A stretch of DNA of 64,000 bases from Caballeronia telluris (GCF_001544495.1 NZ_FCNZ02000004.1:280191-344190), one strand, 5' to 3'. Numbered from the stretch's first letter, positions 53,698 to 61,468 are shown. A program made the numbers and translations. The notes: generated by a model not told the origin, from the sequence alone.

Positions 53698-54450
53698 TCA
53701 GCGCGCTTCGATCACGTGTTCCTGCGCCCGCGCGGCGAGCCATTCTTCGCGCAGCAGCCGGCGGATTTCGGCCGTCGCGTCTTCGTCGAGTTTGGCCGGG
53801 TGCTTCGCCGTGACCGAGAAGATTTCGAACGACGATCCGTCGGCGGCAGGGAACGGTCCCAGCAGTTCGTCCACGCTTGCGTTGAACACCTTCGCTTCGA
53901 TGTCGGTGCGCAACTGCCCGCGCAGCACGCGGCCGATCTTGCCGCCTTCCTCGCGCGTATCCGCGACCGAATGCTCGCGCGCCATCTCCGCGAAGCTCTC
54001 GGGGTCGTCGTGGAGATAGGAGATCATCTCCTTCGCCTTGCCCTCGGTATCGAGCACGATATGGCTCACCTCGATGCTGTCGAACTTCGGCGAATTCAAC
54101 TGGAAGTATTCTTCGATGCCCGCTTCCGTGCCGACCTGCTCCAGCATCTTTTCCTGATACAGCGTCTCGGTGATGAACACTTCGAATTCGTCGAGGCTCA
54201 CGCCGAGCGCATCGAGGTAGTTGTTCATGTCCGACGCTCGATGCAGGCCGCGAATGCGCCGGAACTGGTCGGCCCGCGTCTGGATCTCGTCCGCGCTGAC
54301 CGTTACGCCGTGCTGCTTCGCGGCCCGCACCGTCAGCTTGTCCCGCACGAGCTGTTCGATGAGGCTGTCGAACTGGCCGTTCAGCTTCAGCAGCCTAACG
54401 AACTCGCTGACGTCGACCACCTCTTCATCGATTCGCACAATCGCCGTCAT
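53698..54450 (-). CDS. SurA/parvulin-like peptidyl-prolyl isomerase without signal peptide
   Basis: A 250-residue protein. An N-terminal SurA-like helical part (LNGQFDSLIEQLVRDKLTVRAAKQHGVTVSADEIQTRADQFRR) precedes a PpiC-type domain (VSHIVLDTEGKAKEMISYLHDDPESFAEMAREHSVADTREEGGKIGRVLRGQL). There is no signal peptide, so it should be cytoplasmic, unlike SurA or PpiD. AAGGAG precedes the ATG. Its place between HlyD and the exporter suggests a chaperone that holds or presents the leader peptides to the C39 domain before export. Confidence 0.85.
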   Translation of the reverse strand: MTAIVRIDEEVVDVSEFVRLLKLNGQFDSLIEQLVRDKLTVRAAKQHGVTVSADEIQTRADQFRRIRGLHRASDMNNYLDALGVSLDEFEVFITETLYQEKMLEQVGTEAGIEEYFQLNSPKFDSIEVSHIVLDTEGKAKEMISYLHDDPESFAEMAREHSVADTREEGGKIGRVLRGQLRTDIEAKVFNASVDELLGPFPAADGSSFEIFSVTAKHPAKLDEDATAEIRRLLREEWLAARAQEHVIEAR

Positions 54451-54476
54451 CTCATTCGCTCCTTGAAGGTTGGGAA

Positions 54477-54492
54477 CGCGCTCGCAAGCGCG
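54477..54492 (-). repeat. intercistronic hairpin between the adaptor and isomerase genes
   Basis: CGCGCT and AGCGCG arms around a four-base loop in the 58-bp gap between the HlyD-type and SurA-like genes. It is too short of Us for a terminator; an mRNA processing or stability element is possible. Confidence 0.4.
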
Positions 54493-54508
54493 GTCGATAC
54501 AGTCATGC

Positions 54509-55882
54509 CTAGCCGGCCACGTTCCTGAACGGATCGAGCCCGAGGTCGATCAGCCGCCGCTCGCGCACGACGATCTCGGCCGTCGCCGTCATCCCGTAGC
54601 GCAGCGGGTACTTCGTCTCCGACACCTGGAAATAATCGCGGTCGAGCGTCACGCGCCCTTCGTACACCGGCTGCTTGCTTTGCGGGCTCGGCTTGGTCGC
54701 AGGCGAGATGAACGCGAGCGTGCCGTCGATCAGGCCATAGCGCTGGTACGGGAACGCATTGAACTTGAGCTTGACGGGTTGCCCTTCGCGCAAGAACGCG
54801 CGGTCGTGCTCGGCTATCTCGATCTTGATCACCGGCTTCGCATTCTTCGGCGCGATGCCGCCGAGCGGTGTGTTCGCCTGGATCTTGTCTCCGGGCTGCG
54901 TCGATGTGACATCGGTGATCACGCCCGAGGTCGGCGCCAGGATCAGCAGGAAATTGTCCTTGTCGATGTTTTCGAAGCGGATGCGCGCGGCGGCATCGGC
55001 GACCAGTCGTGCGGTTTGTAGTTGCAGACGCAACTTGTCCTGCGTGCTGGCGATCTCGCGCATCGCGGATTCATATTGCAGGCGCAGATTGACCGCTTCC
55101 TGACCGCTGGTTTCGAGTTGCGCCTTCGCTTGCGAATATTCGTGGCTCAAGCGGAAGTCGAGTTCAGAAAGCTTCGACTGCGCGACGCGAAACGCGCTGT
55201 CCGCTTCCAGATACGCGTTGCGTTTCTGCTCGACCTGCGCCTCGGCGATGCCACCCCCGCCCGGCAATGCGAAGAGACGCGCGAAGCGGTCCAGATCGAG
55301 CTTGGCGTTGTCGCGTGCGCGCCGCGCGCTTTCGAGCGCACTGCGCGCTTCCTGAAGCTGCGCCTTTTGGCCTTCGGCGAGCTTGGTCGTGCCTTCCGAC
55401 ACGCGGTTCTGATGCAGCCGCTCCTCGACTTCCATCTGATCCTTTAGCGCCGCCGCCTTTCTCTCCATCAAGAGCTTCTTCTCGGGAAACTGGCTCCATT
55501 CGCGCTCGGCGTCGTCGAGCTTGAGGCGCGCTTCGAGCGCGTTGCTCGCGGCTTCAATGGCACCGCGCGCGTTGATCCGCGCGAGCACGTCGTCCTTCTG
55601 CACCGGCTGCCCTTCCGCGATATAGAGATCGGCGAGTTCACCGTCGATCGGCGCATAGATGCGCCGCACCTCCGATTCGGGCGAGAGCGTGCCTTGCGCG
55701 GTCACGATCACGTCGGCGCGTCCGACGAACGACCAGACGACCGCCGCGATGACGAGCGCCACCATCGCGATGACGAGCGCCTGCGTGAGCCGCCACGGCT
55801 CGGCGGTCAGGATCGCGACGCCTTCCGCGCCGTGATCCTCCAGCGCTTCGGCGAAGGGCTTAAGGTGTGCGTCGTTCTTCAC
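54509..55882 (-). CDS. HlyD family periplasmic adaptor
   Basis: A 457-residue membrane-fusion protein. A single membrane helix lies near residues 35-54 (ALVIAMVALVIAAVVWSFVG), followed by a biotinyl-lipoyl-like segment (GTLSPESEVRRIYAPIDGELADLYIAEGQPVQKDDVLARI), a long coiled-coil hairpin (about 115-300) and a C-terminal beta-barrel part (KPVIKIEIAEHDRAFLREGQPVKLKFNAFPY). It bridges the inner-membrane ABC exporter to the outer-membrane TolC-type channel. The start overlaps the preceding FHA gene by 23 bp. Confidence 0.93.
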   Translation of the reverse strand: MKNDAHLKPFAEALEDHGAEGVAILTAEPWRLTQALVIAMVALVIAAVVWSFVGRADVIVTAQGTLSPESEVRRIYAPIDGELADLYIAEGQPVQKDDVLARINARGAIEAASNALEARLKLDDAEREWSQFPEKKLLMERKAAALKDQMEVEERLHQNRVSEGTTKLAEGQKAQLQEARSALESARRARDNAKLDLDRFARLFALPGGGGIAEAQVEQKRNAYLEADSAFRVAQSKLSELDFRLSHEYSQAKAQLETSGQEAVNLRLQYESAMREIASTQDKLRLQLQTARLVADAAARIRFENIDKDNFLLILAPTSGVITDVTSTQPGDKIQANTPLGGIAPKNAKPVIKIEIAEHDRAFLREGQPVKLKFNAFPYQRYGLIDGTLAFISPATKPSPQSKQPVYEGRVTLDRDYFQVSETKYPLRYGMTATAEIVVRERRLIDLGLDPFRNVAG

Positions 55883-58352
55883 TGCCCGCCCCTCCGATCA
55901 GTGCCAGCTTGTCCTTGAGCAGCCCGGGTTCGAGCACCATGCGCAGTTCCTGCAGCGAACGCCGCTGAAGTAGCGCTTCCGCATCGATCTCGTCGGCCAT
56001 CTTTTGCCACTTCGCTGCGCCGTCCGCCTTCACCTGCCTGAAGATGCGCATGCCGCCCTGCGCATCGGTTTGCGCGCCCGCAAGCAATCGCGCCTGCGTG
56101 CGGAAGGTGTCGGAGATGCCCGCTTCCAGCCGCTGCGTGCCGCCGATCGCACCGTTCGCCCGATACTGCGTCCACTGCGTCTGCGCGCGATTGAGCAGAT
56201 CCTGCGCGCGCGCGATGGCCTTGTCCCTGAACGCGGCGACATCTGGATCGACGGACTTCACGTAGAACGCGTCCTGCTGGGGATCGAGCGTGCCGTAGAA
56301 GGTCAGCAGCGCGTCTTCATAGGCCTTCGTGCCGCGCGCCTTCTGCACATCGGCGAACTGCGCGGCGACGGCCTTCTTGTGCGCAAGCTCCGTGGCGATC
56401 ACGTCCGACCATGGGCCGGCAGGCATCCTCTGCAAGCCGTCGATGGCCTGCGCGCTCTGGCCGCTTCGCCAAGCCTCGCGCACGCCTTCATAGCGGCTCA
56501 CGACATCTTGCGAAGGCAGCCGGTTCGCGCTCAATTGCGCATAGCGCTCCTGAAACAGCGGCGTTTCGAACTTGACCTTGCCCATCATCGCAACGAGCGG
56601 AGCGAGGCTCGGACCGCGCATCTGCGTCTGCAAATCGAGGTAATTGCGCAGGTCCGCGCGCACCCGGTCGAGTCCGCCCAAGCGCGGGTACTTGTCCGCG
56701 TATTCGCTCAGCATGCCTTGCAGCGCTTCCGCGCGATCCTGACCCAACTCCTTCGCGATGCTCGCCTTCAGACGGTCGATGGCCGCGAGATACACTGAGT
56801 CGTCGCTTTGCAGCCTGCGCAGATGGCTAAGCGCTTCGGCATACGGCGTCGCGAACGCCGGCACATACGAAGCGATGCGGTCGAGCGAACGCTGATGGCC
56901 GGACGCATCGTCATCCCAGTGCCTGAGGATTTCGCCGATGCGGTCTTCGTCGGCGTACATGCGAATCGGTGCGTCGGGACCGCCGCGTCCTACGACGAAA
57001 CTCTCCAGCTTGCCGATCCATTCCAGTTCCTTCACAAGCGGCCGCACGTCGGCGTTGTTCGCGCCAAGGCGGTTCATCTCCGCGATGATCGCGTTCGCGC
57101 CGTCGTACTGATTGCCCTTGAGCGCGGCGAGCCACTCGGGCACTTTCGCCTTCAGGACCGCTTCGGTATCGAGCGCGGCGAAGCGCGTGTCGTCCGGATG
57201 ACGCTGAAGGTAGTCGTTCGCCACGTTCGCCGCTGCTTCGTACTGTCCGCTCGCCATCAGCGCCTTCAACCGGCGTTCCGACGAACCGTTGAAATACAGC
57301 GTCAGCGCGATCGCCGCCAGCACCGCGATCAGCGCCGCGCCGATCGCAAGGCCGCGCCGGCTCGTCAACCGTTCGTTGCCCGTGAACGCGATGCGCAGTG
57401 CGGAGAACAGCATCGCGAACCGGCTGCGCTCGCGGCGGCGCTCGCCGTCCTTCTTTGCATCGGCGGCTTGCGCAAGCGCTTCTTCGTTGACTTCGTCCTC
57501 GGCGGCGACCGGCTGATCAATGCAGAAGATATCGAGGAACGAGTGCGCCGAGCCGACGAAGGTCGTCTTGTCGTTGTCGGCCTCTTCCGGAGCGGCGGCG
57601 GGCTCCTTCACCTGCGTGAGCGTCGAGTCGCCTTCGGGCTCGCGGCGCACGCTCACGCGATAGACGAAATGCGTGCCGCCGAACGCGACCACGTCGCCCT
57701 TCTCGATTGGGACCGCGGCCGCTTCGAGCCGCTTGCCATTGACGAACGTGCCGTTGGTGCTGCCGAGGTCTTCCACGAACGGCGTGTCGTTCTTCAGGAA
57801 CACATGCGCGTGGCGCCGCGAAATGTAATTGACCTGATGCGGATACTGCGCGCGATGGCGCGCGAACAGGTCGTCGGCCTTGCTGAACAGAAACGGATAC
57901 TGGTTGATGTCGATCGGTTGAAGGCCGAGGTCGTCGCGTTCGGGCGCGAGCGTGACCGTCACCGTGCGCGCGACGCTCGCGCGTTTGTTCGCGCGCGGCA
58001 CGAACTGCACCCGATACGACAGCCTGCTGCCGAAGCTGATCGTGTCGCCGTTATGCAGCAGCGCCGGCTTTTGACGAATCTCGGCGCCGTTCACCGATGT
58101 GCCGTTCTTGCTGTCGAGATCGGCGATATACACCGCGCCGTGCTCGATGAAGATGCGCGCGTGACGCCGCGAAAGTTGCGCGACGGCCTCGGGCGCACAC
58201 GCATCGAACGGCGCTTCCGCGCGGCCGATCGCGAACAGGTTTTCGTCGATGCGGATTTCCGCCAGCTCCGGATGCGATACCGGCTTGAGCACGACATCGA
58301 ATGCCTCGCCCACGCTCGCGTGCACCTCTGCTATCGAATCGCCAGGAGCCAT
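55860..58352 (-). CDS. double-FHA membrane protein of the export operon
   Basis: About 830 residues from the ATG at 58352. Two forkhead-associated domains come first (about 25-115 with LSRRHARIFIEHGAVYIADLDSKNGTSVNG, and 150-235 with ISRRHAHVFLKNDTPFVEDLGSTNGTFVNG), each with the RRH and NG signature residues for phosphothreonine binding. An acidic/basic linker, one membrane helix near 335-355 and a helical, repeat-like C-terminal region of about 470 residues follow. It probably senses Ser/Thr phosphorylation in the cytoplasm and contacts the secretion machinery outside. The frame is open upstream to a GTG at 58481, but a promoter-like sequence there favours the later start. The start remains uncertain. 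Confidence 0.85.
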   Translation of the reverse strand: MAPGDSIAEVHASVGEAFDVVLKPVSHPELAEIRIDENLFAIGRAEAPFDACAPEAVAQLSRRHARIFIEHGAVYIADLDSKNGTSVNGAEIRQKPALLHNGDTISFGSRLSYRVQFVPRANKRASVARTVTVTLAPERDDLGLQPIDINQYPFLFSKADDLFARHRAQYPHQVNYISRRHAHVFLKNDTPFVEDLGSTNGTFVNGKRLEAAAVPIEKGDVVAFGGTHFVYRVSVRREPEGDSTLTQVKEPAAAPEEADNDKTTFVGSAHSFLDIFCIDQPVAAEDEVNEEALAQAADAKKDGERRRERSRFAMLFSALRIAFTGNERLTSRRGLAIGAALIAVLAAIALTLYFNGSSERRLKALMASGQYEAAANVANDYLQRHPDDTRFAALDTEAVLKAKVPEWLAALKGNQYDGANAIIAEMNRLGANNADVRPLVKELEWIGKLESFVVGRGGPDAPIRMYADEDRIGEILRHWDDDASGHQRSLDRIASYVPAFATPYAEALSHLRRLQSDDSVYLAAIDRLKASIAKELGQDRAEALQGMLSEYADKYPRLGGLDRVRADLRNYLDLQTQMRGPSLAPLVAMMGKVKFETPLFQERYAQLSANRLPSQDVVSRYEGVREAWRSGQSAQAIDGLQRMPAGPWSDVIATELAHKKAVAAQFADVQKARGTKAYEDALLTFYGTLDPQQDAFYVKSVDPDVAAFRDKAIARAQDLLNRAQTQWTQYRANGAIGGTQRLEAGISDTFRTQARLLAGAQTDAQGGMRIFRQVKADGAAKWQKMADEIDAEALLQRRSLQELRMVLEPGLLKDKLALIGGAGSEERRTP

Positions 58353-58469
58353 GTCCACGTCACAGGGAACGTCTAGCCGCTGCCGCGTGCGCGTCAGAGG
58401 AAAGCCCGCCGACACGCGGGCGAATAGACTTTGTTGGACTGAGCCGCCCGCCGGGCGGCGACTGTAGAA

Positions 58470-58497
58470 AGTGTAAGTCACGCATTGCCGTAGTCAA
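58470..58497 (-). promoter_or_regulatory. possible sigma-70 promoter before the FHA gene
   Basis: On the minus strand TTGACT (58492-58497) and TACACT (58470-58475) are 16 bases apart. It would allow expression of the FHA-HlyD-isomerase-exporter-activator genes independently of the sigma-54 promoter, including the activator itself. Confidence 0.4.
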
Positions 58498-58573
58498 TCG
58501 CCGGGCACTGGCTGCCGACGCCATATCACAGCCGCTTCGTTCAACTTCGGAAAATCGAACCGAGCGCGCGGGT

Positions 58574-60037
58574 TTATTTCAACGCTTCCTTACTTTCCTT
58601 CTGCACGTCGACGCCCGGCCAGCCGCCGCCCAGCGCCTTGTAGAGCGTGACGGTATCCGAGAGCATCTGCTGATGATTCGCGAGCAGCGCGAGTTGCGCC
58701 GCGAGCAGCGTGCGTTCGGTTTCGAATACCTGAAGCTGCGAGATCACGCCCTCTTTCAGTTGCGCGTCGATCTGCGCGGCGACGATCGTCAGATGATCGA
58801 CCTCCTGCTGCAACTCGACGCGCTGCTTCTGATGCGAATCCAGATTGACGAGCGCATTCTCGACTTCCTCGAACGCGCTCATCACCGTTGCTCGGTATTG
58901 CTGCTCGACGACCGTCGTCTGCGCTTCCGTCGTCTTGACGTGAGCGCGCACGCTCGGATCGAGGATCGGGATGTTGATGCTCGGCAGGAAGCTGAATGTA
59001 AAGGTCTTGAGCAAATCGGTGAGCTGGAAGCTGGCGCTGCCGCCGCGTCCCGTCAGGCTGATCGTCGGCAACTGCGCGAGCTTCGCCTGGCCGACGAGGT
59101 CATAGGCTTCGAGCACGCGATACTCCGCCGCGATCAGATCGGGCCGCCGTGCAAGCAGTTGCGACGGCAGGCCCTGCGGCACCACGGGAATCTGCACGCG
59201 CTTTTGCAAGTGGCCGTCGGGCACCTTGAAGTCGCCGGCCGGCACGCCGGTCAGCGTGGCAAGCGCGTTGTCCGCGAGATCGCGCGAGCGGCGCAATTCG
59301 AGCATCTCGCGCGTCAGCCGGTTGAGTTCGGCGCGCTGCGTGAGCACCTGCGTATTCGGCACGAGGCCGTTCTTCTGCATGCCCTCGAAGATCGTGAGGA
59401 TCTGCTGGTTCGTCTTGATGGTTGCGTTCTGCTGCTCGATCTGGTCGTCGAACTGAAGGATCTGGAAGTAGGTCGTCGAGACGTCGGCGACGAGTTTCAG
59501 GTAAGCCGCGCGCCAGTCCCATTCGGTCGCGCGAAATTCGGCTTTCTGCGCCTGCACGCCCTTCTCGACCGCTCCCCAGATGTCGATGTCCCAGTTCACC
59601 TGCGTCGCGAGGTTGTACTGCTTGCTGAAGGTCTGGCCGGTGGTCTTTTCGAAGCTCGCGCCCGCGCCTAGGTCCATCGTCGGCAGCGCGCCCGCGCGCG
59701 CCTCGCCGATCTGCGCGCCCGCCACCTGGATGCGCGCGGCGAGCACCTTGATATCGAAGTTGCTGTTGATCGCCCGGGCGACGAGCGAGTCGAGGTACGG
59801 ATCGTGGAACTGCGTCCACCAGTCGGGCTGGATCGTTTCGCTCGCCGCGACGGGCTTCGAATACGCGGTCTTGTCGGGCGTGTCGGGCCGCTGGTAGGTC
59901 GGAACCTTCACATCGATGCACGCGGTAAGAAGCGTCGCGCAACACGCGCTAACAAGCGCGAATCGCGACAGCGACGCGAGCCGTCTTCCAATGACATGCC
60001 CGGCTTTCATGCACCGCGAAGGCAACAGGGCTTGCAC
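58574..60037 (-). CDS. TolC/NodT-type outer-membrane efflux lipoprotein
   Basis: A 487-residue outer-membrane factor. The N-terminus is a lipoprotein signal ending LLTACID, with the lipidated Cys at about residue 40. The two structural repeats of the OEP family follow (WWTQFHDPYLDSLVARAINSNFDIKVLAARIQ; ARRPDLIAAEYRVLEAYDLVGQAKLAQLPTISL). Translation probably starts at GTG 60037, seven bases after GGGAG; ATG 60010 is an alternative giving a shorter signal. NodT-type channels usually serve RND pumps, but here it leads an operon with HlyD and an ABC exporter, so it is the likely exit channel of the peptide system. Confidence 0.92.
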   Translation of the reverse strand: MQALLPSRCMKAGHVIGRRLASLSRFALVSACCATLLTACIDVKVPTYQRPDTPDKTAYSKPVAASETIQPDWWTQFHDPYLDSLVARAINSNFDIKVLAARIQVAGAQIGEARAGALPTMDLGAGASFEKTTGQTFSKQYNLATQVNWDIDIWGAVEKGVQAQKAEFRATEWDWRAAYLKLVADVSTTYFQILQFDDQIEQQNATIKTNQQILTIFEGMQKNGLVPNTQVLTQRAELNRLTREMLELRRSRDLADNALATLTGVPAGDFKVPDGHLQKRVQIPVVPQGLPSQLLARRPDLIAAEYRVLEAYDLVGQAKLAQLPTISLTGRGGSASFQLTDLLKTFTFSFLPSINIPILDPSVRAHVKTTEAQTTVVEQQYRATVMSAFEEVENALVNLDSHQKQRVELQQEVDHLTIVAAQIDAQLKEGVISQLQVFETERTLLAAQLALLANHQQMLSDTVTLYKALGGGWPGVDVQKESKEALK

Positions 60038-60196
60038 GATCTCACTCCCGGTGAACGCACTGACTTCTGTGGGAACAGAGTAACGAACAGGACGTGGCTA
60101 ACGACGACATTCCAGTAGAGCACAGCGCGCCGCGCGACTCCATACAGGTTCGTCACTAGCCGCGATTCAAATTTCTCTGCGAACCGCGCGCGATGA

Positions 60197-60228
60197 GCGG
60201 CCCGACGCGATGAATCTGGCCGGGCCGC
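60197..60228 (-). repeat. inverted repeat between the peptide genes and tolC-type gene (distal)
   Basis: GCGGCCC (60197-60203) and GGGCCGC (60222-60228) are perfect 7-bp arms with an 18-base loop, 48 bp behind the last peptide gene. No U-run follows. Confidence 0.45.
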
Positions 60229-60238
60229 GGGACTGCGT

Positions 60239-60262
60239 CGCGAGGGTCCCCGAACCCTCGCG
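60239..60262 (-). repeat. strong hairpin directly behind the last peptide gene
   Basis: CGCGAGGGT (60239-60247) and ACCCTCGCG (60254-60262) form a perfect 9-bp stem with a 6-base loop, 13 bp after the stop codon. There is no U-tract, so partial termination or 3' protection of the peptide mRNA is more likely than complete termination. This would let the peptides be made in excess over the export machinery. Confidence 0.6.
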
Positions 60263-60275
60263 CTTGCTGCACTGC

Positions 60276-60548
60276 TTACAGCGAGCCGAACACGTTGACG
60301 GTGTTCGTGTTGTCGGCTTTTTGAACCGGCTTGACCTTCGAGTCGATGTCGGTGGCGAACGCGACGTTGTTGCCGTTCGCGTTGAACACATTCTGCGTCT
60401 GGCCGATTCCTTGTTGCGTGTTGACGGTGAAGCTCGAATCCGAGTAGTAGCTCGGCAGGTAGAAGGCGGTGCCGCCGCGGACGGCGGACATCGTCTGGCT
60501 GTCGAGGTCGGTGCTGTGCGAGAGATCGCGGATCATGAGGTCGGACAT
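60276..60548 (-). CDS. double-glycine leader peptide, copy 3
   Basis: A 90-residue peptide. AAGGAGCACC lies directly upstream of the ATG. The 26-residue leader contains IRDLSHSTDLD and ends MSAVRGG. The core of about 64 residues begins TAFYLPSYYSD and continues with TQQGIGQTQNVFN-NGNNVAFATDIDSKVKP and QKADNTNTVNV. It has no cysteine and is rich in Asn, Gln, Thr, Val and aromatic residues. The leader fits cleavage by a C39 peptidase after GG. Last of three tandem copies, upstream of the TolC-type gene on the same strand. Confidence 0.85.
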   Translation of the reverse strand: MSDLMIRDLSHSTDLDSQTMSAVRGGTAFYLPSYYSDSSFTVNTQQGIGQTQNVFNANGNNVAFATDIDSKVKPVQKADNTNTVNVFGSL

Positions 60549-60614
60549 GGTGGTGCTCCTTGCGCTATGTGTCTTACGTTTGAGAGAGTGTCTTGCGGGT
60601 GTTGCAATCGCCGC

Positions 60615-60899
60615 TTACAGCAGCGCCCGGCCGCCGCCATACACGTTGACGGTGTTCGTGTTGTCGGCCTTCTGGATCGGCTTGACCTTCGAATCGATGT
60701 CCGTGGCGAACGCGACGTTGTTGCCGTTCGCGTTGTAGACGTTCTGCGTCTGGCCGATGAGCTGCTGCGTGCTGACGTTGAAGCTGGCGCCCGAGTAGTA
60801 GCTCGGCAGGTAGAAGGCGTTGCCGCCGCGGACGGCGGACATTTCGGTGCGGTCGAGTTCGGCGCTGTGCGAGAGATCGCGGATCGAGAGAGTGGACAT
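60615..60899 (-). CDS. double-glycine leader peptide, copy 2
   Basis: A 94-residue paralogue of its neighbours with the same AAGGAGCACC ribosome site. The leader has IRDLSHSAELD and MSAVRGG; the core starts NAFYLPSYYSGAS, shares IGQTQNV, NGNNVAFATDIDSKVKP, QKADNTNTVNV, and ends with a short GGGRALL tail. Near-identity of the middle and end of the core across copies, with variation in the first 20 residues after the cleavage site, suggests recent duplication with selection at the new N-terminus. Confidence 0.85.
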   Translation of the reverse strand: MSTLSIRDLSHSAELDRTEMSAVRGGNAFYLPSYYSGASFNVSTQQLIGQTQNVYNANGNNVAFATDIDSKVKPIQKADNTNTVNVYGGGRALL

Positions 60900-60957
60900 G
60901 GCGGTGCTCCTTGCGTTTTCGTGTCGAGAGAGTGTGGTGTTCGTCTGCGGGCCGGGG

Positions 60958-61242
60958 TCAGGCTACGAGGCCGCCGCCGTAGATGTTGACGGTGTTCGTG
61001 TTGTCGGCTTTCTGGATCGGCTTGACCTTCGAATCGATATCGGTGGCGAACGCGACGTTGTTGCCGTTCTGGTTGAACACGTTCTGCGTCTGGCCGATGC
61101 CTTGCTGCGTGTTCACCGACACGTCGAGCTTCGAGAAGTCGTAGCCGGGCAGGTAGAAGGCGTTGCCGCCGCGCACGGCGGACATCGCGCGGCTGTCGAG
61201 TTCTTCGGTCACGGCGAGGTCTTTGATCATCAGCGATTTCAT
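60958..61242 (-). CDS. double-glycine leader peptide, copy 1
   Basis: A 94-residue peptide and the first gene of the tandem array. The start at 61242 has AAGGAGCACC upstream like the other copies; a longer frame to 61290 lacks one. The leader MKSLMIKDLAVTEELDSRAM ends SAVRGG and the core begins NAFYLPGYDFSKLDVS, then follows the shared pattern TQQGIGQTQNVFN, FATDIDSKVKPIQKADNTN. A near-consensus sigma-54 promoter lies 72 bp upstream and a perfect dyad about 200 bp upstream. Confidence 0.85.
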   Translation of the reverse strand: MKSLMIKDLAVTEELDSRAMSAVRGGNAFYLPGYDFSKLDVSVNTQQGIGQTQNVFNQNGNNVAFATDIDSKVKPIQKADNTNTVNIYGGGLVA

Positions 61243-61313
61243 TTCGGTGCTCCTTGGGAGGGATGGGGCTTTTCCGGGTTGGTCGAGCAATCTGTCTGCT
61301 CGGATGGACTTAA

Positions 61314-61329
61314 TGCATGGCCTGTGCCA
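61314..61329 (-). promoter_or_regulatory. sigma-54 promoter of the GG-leader peptide operon
   Basis: On the minus strand TGGCACAGGCCATGCA matches 10 of 11 defined positions of TGGCAC-N5-TTGCA, with GG and GC exactly ten bases apart. The predicted start lies near 61303, giving a leader of about 60 bases before the first peptide gene, which has a strong ribosome site. Confidence 0.75.
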
Positions 61330-61440
61330 GTCGCGATGCCAGCACGCGAAATACTTCGCCGAGGCTTATCGACAAAGGCGTTCGCGGAACGTGCGATGCG
61401 TTGGTTCGCGGCGCGTCGGCCGTGCGGATGACGTCGGTGA

Positions 61441-61468
61441 TCCAACACACGGATTGTCGGGTGTTGGA
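61441..61468. promoter_or_regulatory. candidate upstream activator dyad TCCAACAC-N12-GTGTTGGA
   Basis: Perfect 8-bp arms with a 12-base spacer, starting 112 bp upstream of the sigma-54 promoter, the normal distance for an enhancer-binding protein. The half-site CCAACAC recurs between the fourth peptide gene and the LRAT-like gene. The activator encoded at 49316-50611 is the natural candidate to bind it. Confidence 0.65.

Noticed and set aside
58353..58481. Extra 43 residues at the N-terminus of the FHA protein
   Set aside because: The region carries a promoter-like sequence and has no good ribosome site, and the FHA domain starts after the internal ATG. I keep this as uncertain, not excluded.
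60276..61242. Tandem peptide genes read as a CRISPR array or simple repeats
   Set aside because: The repeat unit is about 340 bp, is coding on one strand, and each unit has its own start, ribosome site and stop.
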